Assembly: GCF_018320785.1 (NCBI RefSeq)
Contig: NC_054877.1
Coordinates: 8,107,030 to 8,171,029, forward strand
Reading direction: 5' to 3'
DNA: 64,000 nucleotides
DNA from: Cheilinus undulatus
Taxonomy: Eukaryota > Chordata > Actinopteri > Labriformes > Labridae
Below the pieces are notes generated by a model. It had not been told where the DNA came from. It ran no database searches and saw nothing but the letters and a program-made list of their open reading frames with translations. A program made the position numbers and the translations under genes. Every line of letters begins with the position of its first letter. Position 1 is the first letter of the stretch. Positions 21,834-34,200 of this stretch are shown in pieces.

Positions 21834-22850
21834 AGTATCTCAGAAAATTTGAATATTACATAAACCAATAAAAAAGGATTTTTAACACAGAAATGTTGGA
21901 CTATTGAAAAGTATGAACATGTACAGCACTCAGTATTTGTTCAGGGCTCATTTTGGATGATTTGCTGTAGGTGAGCATGGAGGCAATCAGCCTGTGGCAC
22001 TGCTGAGGTGTTATGAAGCTCTGATAGCGGCCTTCAGCTCATCTGCGTTGCTGGGTCTGGTGTCCCCAAAGATTCCCTATGTGGTTCAGGTCAGGCCAGT
22101 TTACAGGGACACCATGGTCCTTAAACCAGGTTTTGGTACCTTTGGCAGTGTGGTGCTAAGTCCTGATGGCAAATAAAATCAGCATCTCCATAAAGCTTGT
22201 CAGCAGAAGGAAGCATGAAGGTCTCTAAAATGTCCTGGTAGATGGCTGCGTTGACTGTGGACTTCAGAAAACACAGTGGACCAACACCAGCAGATGCCAT
22301 GGCAGCCCAAATCATCACTGACTGTGGAAACTTCACACTGGACTTCAAGCAACGTGGATTCTGTGCCTCTCCACTCTTCCTCCAGACTCTGGGACCTTGA
22401 TTTCCAAATGACATGCAAAATGTACTTTCATCTAAAAGAGGACTTTGGACCACTGAGCAACAGTCCAGTTCTTTTTCTCCACAGCCCAGGTAAGACCCTT
22501 CTGACGTCTCTGGTTCAGGAGTGGATTGACACGAGGAATGCCACATTTGTAGTCCATGTCTAGGATTCGTCTGTGTGTGTAGTGGCTCTTGAAGACACCA
22601 GCTGCACTCCCTGTGAAGCTCCCCAAATTCTTCATTGGGATTCATTTCACAATCCTTTTTCTCCCACATTTTTTTCCCGTCCATTCAACTTTCCTTTCAT
22701 ATGCTTGGATACAGCACTCTGTGAACAACCAGCTTCTTTAGCAATGACCTTTTGTGGCTTACCCTCCTTGTGGAGGGTGTCAATGACTGTCTTCTGGACA
22801 TCTGTCAAGTCTGCAGTCTTCCCCATGATTGTGTAGCCTACTGACCCAGA
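21834..22850 (-). mobile_element. Tc1-like transposon with broken transposase (family 1)
   Basis: The left end ATCTCAGAAAATTTGAATAT is the family terminal repeat. On the minus strand the transposase starts near 22826 with MGKTADLTDVQKTVIDTL and continues HKEGKPQKVIAKEAGCSQSA (helix-turn-helix). It passes through several frameshifts to SVMIWAAMASAGVGPLCFLK, VNAAIYQDILETFMLPSADK and LYGDADFICHQDLAPH. The catalytic DDE region is damaged and the C-terminus is interrupted. It is non-functional. Two more relics of this family lie at 38952 and 63038. Confidence 0.85.
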
Positions 22851-22859
22851 CTCATGCCC

Positions 22860-23708
22860 CGTTTACACGACAACATTTTTGAGTGAAAACATAAAAGTTT
22901 TGTAGCGTTTTGGCTGTCCATTTACACAGCAACAGCGTTTTGGTGCCTAAAAACTGAACTTTTGGAAACAGGCTCCAGAGTGGAAGTTTTTTAAAACGAC
23001 CTGTTGACACATTATTGCCACTATTATCCCCTCTTTACCACTTTCTATGCCACATTTCACAACTTGATATGCACATTTTTGTCAGTTTAACATATTTCTT
23101 CCAATTTCTTCCTCAACTAACCCTTTTTTGACATTATAAATGAATTTTTTATCCCATTTCACCAAATTTCCACCTATTTTTGGCACTTGAACGCCATTTT
23201 CTGCCCATTTTTAATCCCCTTTTACCACTTAATATGTCTGTTTTTTCCAGTTTAACCCATTTTTGCCCTTTTGTTGGTTATTTTTGCCACTTTTATCTAA
23301 TTTTGACACTTGTAACCCATTTCTGCTCTTTTAATATTCAATTTCACCAACTTTTTCACAATTTTTTTTCCCATTATTAACCCATTATAGCCATTTTAAC
23401 GTATTTTAATTCTGTTTTTAACAAAAGGATTTACATTTTTAAGACAGCTAACTACTACACAAATGACTTAAAAAGATATTTGTTTGATAAGTATATGCCA
23501 CAGCTTAACTTTACAATGGACCATGATTTTGCTTGGCTGGGTCCCAGAAAGCTCTCCCATTTTTCCCGTCTTATGGGCGGCCTTGTCTGCACATGACTGT
23601 TCAACAATGTGCATGACTGTGTTCAGCCACCTTCAGGTACAGTGGGGGTCCCCGGTCTCTGGCACCTTTATTCTGAGGGACGTGGGCTGAAAAGGTTGAT
23701 GACCCCTG
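22860..23708. repeat. Composite repeat A, copy 1: GTTTACAC MITE remnant plus TTTTTGCCAC minisatellite
   Basis: 22860-22985 resembles a MITE seen again at 43549 (CAACAGCGTTTTGGTGCCT). 23010-23420 is a degenerate array of about 22-25 bp (TTTTTGCCACTTTTAACCCA). 23517-23590 (GGACCATGATTTTGCTTGGC, CCCAGAAAGCTCTCCC) recurs at 31757 and 53110. The right end GGTTGATGACCCCTG (to 23708) matches the hAT terminus at 52990. Confidence 0.65.
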
Positions 23709-23709
23709 A

Positions 23710-24300
23710 TGTAGGTGACAGTGGCATCTAGTAAGGGTCCCAGCATCCAGTGACTCTGTCAATAACATCAACAGGTCCTGGTCCAACCCCCAGCTCAGCG
23801 TATGTAGTCAAAGCATTATGTGTCCCTGCATTCAACTCAAACGAATTGACAGGAAGCCCCAGTTATTGCTTATCCTACCTAACCTCTACAGACAGAACTT
23901 ATCTCCCAGAGTTAGTGTCCTCACTCATGGTGCAAATGTGTCTAATGCCTAAAGGCATTCTGGGACAAAAAATAATTACAATGACGGAGTACTGTTTACC
24001 TAAAACTAAAAATGTGTTCAAAAACTCAGAAAAACTGAGCTAAAATACCTATTTTGGATTTTTATGTTAAAACAATCTATTTTTTTTAACAACCTCCAGG
24101 TGGTCGGCCTTACAGTGTGCTTTGCTGTTGCTTCTGTAACTGCTGTGAATGTAAAAATATATTGTTTAAAATATGTCTACTTCAGAAGACAGCTGCATAG
24201 GAGAGGCATAAATCAATCAGCACCTGCTAAAGAGAGTGTGAGTCATATTTGCACAATAAGATGAAAAATGTATTGAATTTTTGCTAATTACAAACATAAA
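23710..24300. other. Gene-free stretch
   Basis: No feature was recognised. Short frames here have no splice context or family resemblance. Confidence 0.3.
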
Positions 24301-24308
24301 GCTACCTT

Positions 24309-25311
24309 TTCAAAGGGGACATATTTTACCCTTTTAAGACAAGTTTATATTGTTCTCAGAGGTCCCTAAAACATGCCTGTGAGGTCTGTTGCTGAAACAA
24401 CACTCCAGTATTGGATTTTTGCACGTCTGAAAACCCCTATGTTTCAGCCCTGCTCAGGACGAGCTCAAAGGTCAAAGGTTTGTTTTGACCCTGGTGGGAC
24501 ACCTCAGGGCTTGTGCCCTTTTCTGTCCATCGCTGAGTTTAGGTGTCGGCTGAAGAAGAGGGAAGCAGAGGACTCAAGAGGATGAGACACATGTGGGTGC
24601 CAAGGCAGAAACACAAATAACAAAATAAAGAGGAGAGAGAGAAAGAGGGAGAAATGGGGGTGGGGTTGAAGGGTGCTTGTTTCTGTTTTTTTTTTCCTGT
24701 TTTATTTGTTGTTTTTATTTTTGTTTTATTAGAGTAAATGTGAATGATCAGTGTGTGTGTGTGTGCTGTGTAATGTGTAGTGTGGTATTGTATGTTGTGC
24801 ATTGTTATGTAGTGTATGTTCATGTTGTGTGTTGTCTCAGGCAGCAGTGATCAGGGTTATGGAGGGGTGGGAGGCTGGGGGTCTTTAAACTGAAAAATGA
24901 GTGAAAGAGGGGTGTTGACTGATTGATGTGCTTGTTTGATGATTTTTCCTGAGGGCGGGGTTATGTGAGGCAGATTAAATATACTTGATGGCTATTGCTT
25001 GGTGTCCTTGTTTGATGGTTTTGACTCCGCCCCTGACCACGCCCCTCTCAGGAAATGGATGTGGCTCTCCTTAGGAGAGGAGGGCAGAACTTTGTTCCAA
25101 GTGGGGAGGGCCAACAGAACCTGGGGGCAAGTGCTTACTCCCCTCATGACATCATGAGGGGTAAATCTGAGAACAGCTTGTTTCAGCACACATTTTCTGA
25201 CAGGTGGAGGGGGCGTCTGGTACTCAGGGGGATTGTGTGGACAGGCCAGGGGCACATATTTTGTTAGAAAAGCCTGAAAAGGTGATTTTTGCATAAAACG
25301 TTCCCTGTAAG
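24309..25311. mobile_element. ~1-kb MITE with AAAGGGGACATATTTT-type ends
   Basis: The left TTCAAAGGGGACATATTTTA and right ATTTTTGCATAAAACGTTCC ends are inverted relatives. The interior blocks GACAGGTGGAGGGGGCGTC and CAGGCCAGGGGCACATATT are familiar from fish MITEs. A GT-rich tract lies at 24750-24836. Confidence 0.55.
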
Positions 25312-26170
25312 TCGTGTAGGACTTCTATTTTTGGTGCTGTGGCATCTGACAAATAAAATCATCTTATTTTTTCATGATATTGCATCATTGTTTACAATTC
25401 TTGTAGTCTGAATATTTGTGCAAACACTGAATAGAGGTACAAATGATACAAAAGCATTTAAATATACTTTATTAAAAAGGAATCAGAAACAAAAACGCTG
25501 TTTATGACTCTATTAAAGGCTTTTTGTACAGTTACTAACATGTATGAAATGTTTCTTGATCTGTATACCGAAGACTGAAACAGCTTACAAAATGTGGGTT
25601 TTGTTACAAAATAAAGGATATGTCACATTGAAACCAGAAATACTTTAATTTGCCTTTAATTTTTCGGATTGTTTGTTCAAAAACTGATGGCTAAAGATGT
25701 TCTCTTAAATGTCTGTTTTCTATAATGAAACTATGGACTGCCAGTGCAAGTACATTAACCGTGACACAGTCAAATCCCATCATGCACTGGTTAGAATTCT
25801 TGAATTTGTGTTATTTTGTCTCTTTTAGGGCACCATAGTTCAGTGTTCCACTGCAGGGTTTTCCTGTTGCATCAGTGATGGAAAATAAGTCCACAGCTGC
25901 ACCTTTGAATGCCTCATTTCACTTTTCATCTCAGTGTAAAAGTCAAAAGGAATCGTCCCTTTATCTTAAACAGAATCAAAACGTCACCAACATTCTGTCA
26001 GTTCATGTTTCCATCTAAAAGCTGCATACAGATGTGGCTCATCAGTCTTATGGCAGCTGGCAGAGTGCTTCTTTGGAAACCTCAGAAAAACATATGGAAC
26101 TTGACTGGAAAAGAAAACTAGAGAAAAATGAAAGGCTGCAGGTCAATAAACTCTATGGAAGACTTGAGTC
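25312..26170. other. Gene-free stretch
   Basis: AT-rich with no recognised exon or element. Confidence 0.3.
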
Positions 26171-26175
26171 CAAAG

Positions 26176-26629
26176 CTAAGGTCAGACTACACAATCTCCA
26201 TGTCTGTTGCGATGGCAACTGTGCCAGATTTTGCAATCAGAGTCACAAATTTATGATTTGACCGACAGAGACTACACAGTGTTTCATCTGCTATTTCTCA
26301 CCAGCATTTCTACTTTTCAGTCATGATAGTCTCTTTACAACACATCATAAAGGCAGGGATGTTCGTTTATGCCTGACTTTTGCATGTGCAGTGCTCTGTG
26401 CTCTCATTGGTCAGCTTCGCTGAAGTGGCAGAACAAATCGTAGAGTGCAGATAGAAAAATCAAACATGCTAGACTTTCTGTCAAAAACTGTAAGAGATGT
26501 GGTTTTGATTGTTGTTAACTTTACACATGATAATAATAGCAAGTAATAGCTCTTATGGGGCTGACAGGTCCTGAAACCCATCTCCTGGGCCAGGCTTTTG
26601 TGCTTTAAACATGTAGTCTGACCTCAGAT
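26176..26629. mobile_element. MITE with AGGTCAGACTACA termini
   Basis: TAAGGTCAGACTACACAAT at the left and ATGTAGTCTGACCTCAGA at the right are inverted repeats. No coding capacity. It is related to the next element. Confidence 0.7.
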
Positions 26630-26880
26630 TGAGGGACATCCTCAGGCCAACAAGTTGGGACTGGAGTGAAGCCTTACAATCAAGAGAAACACTAATTTCA
26701 CACTTAAAAGAGCTGCATGAAACAAAGAAAGTAACATGAATTCTTGAAAAGTGAAAATATCACATTAACTAGGGGTTATTTGACAACAGTGAGTCATGCA
26801 CTTCTGCACATTTGTGTAATGTATAACAGAGTTAAACAGTGTTTTTGACAGTATAAGCATCTGAAGCTGTCTGCTACCTC

Positions 26881-27650
26881 TAAAGGCCGGCTCACACTAC
26901 ACAACGTTTTGGTCGTTCATGACGGCACCGTGGTCAGAATATGCACCTAAAATCTTGACTCATCTTGGCCAACTGCTCATTGTACGCTGATGTCACCACT
27001 GTCTCCACGACTGGGTGAATCATAGCCGCAATTATTCTTCTGACAAAAATAAAAATGAAACAATTGTGGACTTTTCCTGATTTATCAAGAGGATTGGCTC
27101 TCCCCCAAAGTCTGTGACATCAGACCAGGGTGTCAAACTAGGTGACGATGCAAGAAATAATTCACATACTAGTCTTGTTGGGGGCTTCACGGTGGCAGGA
27201 GTTAGCGCTGATGGCTCAAAGAAAGAATGATGGTTTGCTTCCTGTCAGGGCCATTCTGTGTGTGGTTTTCATCTTCTCCCTGTGCATGCCCAGTCTGGCT
27301 TCCTCCCACCACCGAAAACATGTTCGTTGGATTAATTGGCGACTCTAAATTGGCTGTGAGAGGGCCTGGTTGCTTGTCATCCCTGCGACTGACTGGTGAC
27401 CTGTCAAGGGTGTAGCATTCCTCTCACCCAGTGAAAGCTTGGACAGGCTTCAGCCCCCAGGAGATGCCAAATGGGAAAAGTGGTGTAGAAAATCAATAGT
27501 CTTGTTGAGTTTTGGTTTTGGGGTGTCTTGGATTAATTATGTTATTTACCATTATGGGTTGTATAATTGGGCCAGAGGTTTGACGATAGCTGCAACGTTG
27601 CAGTCAGGCCAAAATCATTCTGACTTTGTGTAGTCTGAGCCAACCTTAAG
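26881..27650. mobile_element. Second MITE of the same group, hosting a SINE
   Basis: The left TAAAGGCCGGCTCACACTAC and right GTAGTCTGAGCCAACCTTAA ends are inverted repeats over about 23 bp. The SINE at 27181-27490 is nested inside, so it is the younger insertion. Confidence 0.7.
27181..27490 (+). mobile_element. Second-family SINE, nearly full length
   Basis: The order is GGCTTCACGGTGGCAGGAG, TTAGCGCTGATGGCTCA, TTCATCTTCTCCCTGTGCATG-like core (written here in part), TTAATTGGCGACTCTAAATT, GGTGACCTGTCAAGGGTGTA and CAGGCTTCAGCCCCCAGGAG. This is the standard layout of a very common tRNA-related fish SINE. Confidence 0.8.
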
Positions 27651-27654
27651 TGAG

Positions 27655-28200
27655 ACCTCACTGCTGTAGCAGAGCAGCCCCTATTTAAATAACCAATCCA
27701 AAAATCAACATCATGAAATGCATCTCTTTGATTTAATTTGAGTAACTAATTAAAACACTGGAAAGAAAAATATCAAACTGTCGAATGGAATTTAAATTAG
27801 TTTGAAAATGTTAATGGAAGAAATTTAAAAACACAAATGAAAATGCACGTAGCCACTATTAATATTCAGAGATTAATTGCAACAAAAAGCCCCCAAAGTC
27901 CTCAGGTACTCAGTTTACATTTTCAATTTTATAAAAATGGGAAAGCAGCTGATTTAATTTGTGAAGCTTGAAAAGTGATGGAAAAAGCCAGAAAAACAAT
28001 CAACAACTTCTGTCATCTAATGAACTAGTTACCAGATTAAACAGAAATTAAAAGAATAATTTTCTATTTAAATTCCTAAGTAAAATAACTTTTTTTCATT
28101 TTAAAAGCTTACAACATAATTTGCTCTTTGCATCTTTAGAACATCTTTACAGGAATCAACTTTTTTTCTTTACACAAACATTTGAAAATGAAGCATCAAC
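27655..28200. other. 3' flank of the minus-strand zinc-finger gene
   Basis: AT-rich. It probably includes the 3' UTR of the gene ending at 28205. No other feature. Confidence 0.35.
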
Positions 28201-28204
28201 ACGT

Positions 28205-31200
28205 TCAGTCACTCGGGACATTGGGGTGACATTTCCTCATGTGTAACTTGAGGCTGTACTTGATGACGAAGCTCCTGGAGCAGTGTGAGCAGGCGTGCGG
28301 CCGCTCTCCAGTGTGAACACTTAGGTGTGACTTCAGGTGGGCAGACTGGGTGAACTTTTTGCCGCACTGTTCACAGCTAAACGGCCGCTCGCCTGTGTGG
28401 ATCCTCATATGAACGTCCAGATTCTGAGCCGTGGCGTAGGTCCTGTTACAGACGGTGCAAATGAAGCGTTTTCCTCGTGGGCCGCCGCTTGTCTGCCCTG
28501 ACTGCTCCCTGTAGAGAGCGTAGTTCATCATGTCAGCTTCCTCGAACTCAAACGCAGAGTTGCTGCTTTCAGACAGCTGGCAGTCTGTGGATGTCGACCC
28601 CAGGACGCTGACCAGTTTGAGCCCGAAAGCATCACCGTCCATGTTTTCATTTTGGTGAAACTGAGCAAAATTCATCTGATTCTTTGACTGTTTTGTCCAC
28701 GTCAGGCTGAGATCGAGCTCTGATCTGTTAGTTGGAGATTGAGACTCCATCAGAGTGCCATTACTGAAGTACGCTGTTGGTCTGTTGCTGCTTTGAGTGA
28801 TCATCGAGCACTCCTGGTGGACCAGCTGTACGTCCGGATCCATCTGTGAGGAGAAGGAAGAGACAGACTCTCCAGCCTCCACCCCATCCCCGCTGAGCTG
28901 GACAGAGCAACCAGGCTCACTACGAGGAGAGTCCAGGGAGTATACAGACACGCTCTTCCTCTGTGTCCCTGCCTTCAGTGTGAGCTGCTCGGAGGACGAC
29001 TTCCTGTCTGACTCTTCACTTCCCGGCCAGACTCTCTTCATACCCCGCCCAACTGGAGTTGATGTGGCACTTTCTCTGTTTGAGGCCATCCCTCCATCAG
29101 ATGATTTTTTGTTATCTGAAAGAAAAGAGTAAATAAATCAATAAACCTAAACATAGATCAACTCCTCCGGCTGTTGCAAGGACTTTAGGATGTTTCTTCC
29201 ACAAAATCATCAGGAAATGTTAAATCTCAGAGCTTCTGTTAGAAACACTCAAAGGCTCTCCCTGGTAGATGTCTGTGTTTCCAGGGCTAAACACCCATAG
29301 CATTTTAAGTACTGGATTTAAATTTTAAAATGTTCAATATCTAAAAATTTATGTTCAAGCTCTTCAGCCCCTTAAACAGGTCTGATGACTAATTGGACTC
29401 ATGCCTGTGCTACACACTGCAAAGAGATGTTTGTACAAGAGTCTGTGTGCTCAGTATTGTAGCTTGTATCTGAATCTGTGTGGTTTGATGTTCAGTTTCT
29501 GTGCTAAACTTCTATGGGAAGAAAAGGAATTTTCTGATATGGCTTTTTCATAATAAAAGCATCTGAACAGCATAACAAATGGGGACTTTTATTGTCAAGA
29601 ACTTCTCTGACTAACCAGTTTAATAATCAAATCAAATAAAATAAAATGAAAGGGCTCTGGCATACAATTAACAGCAAAGGCTCTTAGTGTTTACAGTTAA
29701 TTCTTTGACCATGATTAGAGCAAGTCATGAGTCCAAACACATCTTACATCCAAGAGCACCCACAAAGTTAGTGGGGCCCCTGAAAAACCCAAAGAATGGA
29801 TCCTCCTCAAGTTGTGATTTATTTATTATATCAAAGAATGTGTGTTGGATCATTGGTGCTAGCATTCTGGATAACAGTTCTCTCAATGTAGCGCTGAAAA
29901 GTGTGGCAAGCTATTATTAAGTTCTAGTGTAGGAGTTATTTATTTGTGGTACTTTGTAAGATGCACACATTTTTCCATCCAGTAATGCCTCATCCTGTTG
30001 TCACTATCAACAGTATTTGCTGTTTTTTGCCCATTTTTTGTAACTTTGATTCTATTTTTGGCCACTTTTGCCAATTTCTGTACCATTTTTTCCAACTTTT
30101 AGAATACATGTGATATGTTTTGCCTGTTTTTGCCACTTTCCACTATTTTTTCTACTTTTAATAGTTTTGGGACACTTTTATCACATTTTAGTCCTTTTTT
30201 TGCCCATGTCTTTCACTTTCAGCTCCTTTTTTCTACAAAAATTTTTTGCAAATTTTTGCCTTCTTTTGCCCTTTTTAAAATATGTTGCCAATTTTACAGC
30301 ATTTAACTAATTTTTGCCACTTTTTGCTCATTTTTTGTAACTTTGAGCCCATTTTTGCAACTTTTAAACCATTTATGCCATATTTTACTATTTAAACCCA
30401 TTCCTGCCCCTTTCACTCATTTTTTGTCTCTTTTTACAATAATTCAATTATTTACTATATTTTTAAAGAGGGGGTATTATACTTTTTCCAGTTTTTAAAA
30501 CATAAATATAAAGTCATAATGTTGGGTGTCCATACTCCACGTATGCAAATTTTCAAACCACACGATAAACGTATGCAGCAGTAATCTTGGAATTAGCGTG
30601 TAAACTGATGAAAACAGTCCGTTGGAAATCTCTCTGAGATTCTCCCGAGACGAGATTTCGATGGAGCAAACTGATGAGGTCATCGCAATAGGCTCTCCTG
30701 ACTGGTTCGTGGTTCGTCCGTGCTGCCGGCAAAGCGGAACAGACCGCCTCCACAAGGCCTTTTAGCCATTTAGCATTTAGCAACACAGTATTTAAACACT
30801 TACCAACAGATACGTCCTGCTCTATCCTTTGCTGCTGCTGGTTTTCTTCCCCCTCTCTCTCCAAACTATCAGGGTCAGACTCCGTGTCTAACACATATGG
30901 ACATATATCAAAATTTGCCATATTTTACTCAGTCGGATCGGTTCATTCAAAGTTTTCAACTACTAGTGTAATAACATTAGCCACACTGGAGGGGGCGGGC
31001 ACAAAACATTGAGTCCTGCCGCCAGCCAGCCTCGGAAAATCGGCCAATTGGAGGAAAGCAGGTGCGTGGAGCAGGGGGTGTTAAAGAGAGCAGCGAAAAC
31101 GAAGCGTTTCAGACGGAGGTTAAAATAAGGGGTTTTTTAGAACGCCAGTGTGAGAAACATTAGGAGTTTTTTGAGCTGTAAACCATGTCATGCTACAATG

Positions 31201-34200
31201 TGGGTGTCAGAGAGATGGTGTAAAGCCTTGAAAAAGGCATAATACCCCCACTTTAAAAAGGGGGCTGCACAGGGGTGCAGGGGTTAGCGCTGCTGCCTCA
31301 CAGCAAGAAGGTCCCTGGTTCGCTTCCCAGTCAGGGCCTTTCTGTGCGGAGTTTGCATGTTCTCCAGTCAAGGGTGTACCCCACCCTTTGCCCAATGACA
31401 GCTGGGATAAGCTCCAGCACCCCCCGCGACCCCTAACAGGATAGGCAGTATAGAAAATGGATGAATGGATGGATTTTTTAAAAGGTTGTCACAGTTTCCT
31501 CTATTTTATTTTATGACATCCTGACATTTGTGCACATCATGGCTTAGCTATAATGTCTGACACTACTTTCTTAATGGTTCTGCCACATTGTGAACATTAC
31601 CAATAAAAGTTAATTATGTTTTAATAAAAAGGGGTTTACATTTTGAAAAAGACTATATTGTACTACAACATAAAGGAAATCCATGTTTTGTTGCTTTGAG
31701 AAGAATGGTTATTGTTCAGGTTTAAAATAAAGTATGGTTATCACAGCTCAACTTTATGGACCATGATTTAGCTGACCTTCATGAGCCCCCAGCTTGGCTG
31801 CGCCCCAGAAATCATTCCCCTTTATTCCCCCTTATTGGACGGCCTTGCTTACGTCAATTATTTAAGCTGTTGTAATGGAGATGTAAATAGGAATCTAAAA
31901 TAAACACTAATCCAAATAAATTCATACAGTTTCATAAACTATATTTTCTGAGTTTTTTCCTTTTGATAGTTTGGTGTTACAGTCCAGGACAAGCCCCCAA
32001 GTTAGCAAACCTGCTTGTCTGTCAAAAAGAAAACAGATAAAATACTCAATCACAGTCAAGCATGAGCTTAATGTCCTAGTGATTTAGAATTTGCTTTGGG
32101 CCAATTAAAAATGGGCCAGTGGCTGTGTTTGGCTCCTGGGCCATTGTTTGGACACCCCTACGTTAGGGTCATCTATCCAGATAGAGGGAGACAAGAGTCT
32201 TGGGGAGTCTTGTACTTAGCTAAGAGGCTAGCTGAGCCTCTTCTATGAAGCGGCTCTTCGATGTTAGCCACAGTAGTTAGCTCCCGTTTTAGTCACAGTT
32301 TCCTTTCCTCCATCTTTTGTTGTTGTCAATCCACATTTAAAAAGCCAAACTGGCCCCAAATGAGGAGCTGTTTGGGAACCAAACAACCAGCTCTACTGAG
32401 CTGGGCCAACTGATCAGGATGTCTTAAAAGAGACGGATTTGCCGTCACAATGAGCGAGACTTAAGAAACATAGGTCAAATGAGGGCTTAATGTGCTAAAC
32501 CATGGCGAAACTGTACTGATCCAAACTGGACCACTCTGTGGAAACTGATCATTCACGAGGGGGTGTGACACCGCTTGTGTATAGTGCTTCTTTATACAGA
32601 AATCACTTTTTGAGTTCTCCACTGCTGTTATCTGCTATATAAGGTCATCTGTTAAAAATATGAAGTGCAGCACGTCTACCAGATGCATTTGGTTAAAAAC
32701 ATACTCGACAAAATTACAAATATCCAAAGACCCTGATATGGATGTTGTGCAAAACCTTTAAACAAGAAAAGCTGTGGAGATGATGCTCATGCTCACCTTC
32801 CTCAAAGGTTTCATTGCTGTCGGAGTCTTCATCTTTGATTAACACCACGTCTGGAAGCTGAAAAAGAAATTGAATTTAAATAAGAGAAGGGCCAACAGGG
32901 TCATTACACTTCCATCACATCCTTCTGAATCTTATCCACAAGACAATTTTCAAATCTTATCAAAAATGTGGGAGACCACAGACATGTGGACAGTTTAGAC
33001 CAGTCTTTGACATTAAAATCCTATGAATTATACACTGTCTGGCCAAAAAAAAAAAATCGCCACCTGGATTTAACCAAGTAAATGGGTACGAGCCTCCTAT
33101 ATGATAACTACTGCATGGGCGATTATCTTTGAGCTGGCAACAAGTTATTTAACCCCAGCTGATGCAATGAGTAACTTCTCATTTCTTACTTTCTCATTGG
33201 CATGCATCAAGCAGAGAAAACATCTAAGGAGATTGCAGAAACTGCTAAAACTGGGTTAAGAACTGTCCAACGTATTATTAAAAACTGGAAGGATAGTGGG
33301 GAACCATTGTCTTCCAGGAAGAAATGTGGTCGGAAAACAATCCTGAATGATCGTGATTGGCGATCACTTAAACGTTTGGTCAAATCAAATCGAAGAAAAA
33401 CAACAGTAGAACTCAGGGGTATGTTTAATAGTGAAAGTAGGAGCATTTCCACACGCACAATGCAAAGGGAACTCAAGGGATTGGGACTGAACAGCTGTGT
33501 AGCCTTAAGAAAACCACTAATCAGTAAGGCTAACTGGAAAAAAAGGCTTTAGTTTGCTAAGGAGCATAAAGATTGGACTCTGGAGGAATGTAAGAAGGTC
33601 ATGTGGTCTGATGAGTCCAGATTTACCCTGTTCCAGAGTGATGGGCGCATTAAGGTAAGAAGAGAGGCAGGTGAAGTGATGCACCCATCATGTCTAGTGC
33701 CTACTGTACAAGCCTGTGGGGGCAGTGCTATGATCTGGGGTTGCTAGAGTTGGTCAGGTCTAGGTTCAGCAACATTATGTGCCCAAAGAATGAGGTCAGC
33801 TGACTACCTGAATATACTGAATGACCAGGTTATTCCATGAATGGATTTTTTCTTCCCTAATGGCATGGGCATATTCCAAGATGACAATGCCAGGATTCAT
33901 CGATTCATCAAATTGTGAAAGAGTGGTTCAGGGAGCATGAGACATCATTTTCACACATGGATTGGCCACCACAGAGTCCAGACCTTAACCCCATTGAGAA
34001 TCTTTGGGATGTCCTGGAGAAGGCTTTGCGCAGTGGTCAGACTCTCCCATCATCAATACAAGATCTTGGTGAAAAATTAATGCAACACTGGATGGAAATA
34101 AATCTTGTGACATTGCAGAAGCTTATCGAAACAATGCCACAGTGAACGCATGCTGTAATCACAGCTAAAGGCGGTCCAACGAAATATTAGAGTGTGTAAC

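Larger units (their letters stand above)
29985..32160. repeat. Composite repeat A, copy 2, interrupted by a MITE and a SINE
   Basis: 29985-30465 is the TTTTTGCCACTTT minisatellite. Sequence resumes at about 31480 with GTCACAGTTTCCTCTATTTT and GCACATCATGGCTTAGCTAT (parallel to 51627-51690), then GGACCATGATTTAGCTGAC (31757). It ends near CCATTGTTTGGACACCCCTA (32160), whose reverse complement is a hAT-like CAGGGGTGTCC-type end with one base changed. Confidence 0.6.

Noticed and set aside
22121-22684. 187-codon minus-strand open frame
   Set aside because: It mixes frames of a broken Tc1 transposase; only its C-terminal part is transposase sequence. Covered by the mobile element entry.
24992-25294. 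100-codon minus-strand frame
   Set aside because: Internal to a MITE with familiar non-coding blocks; no domain and no splice context.
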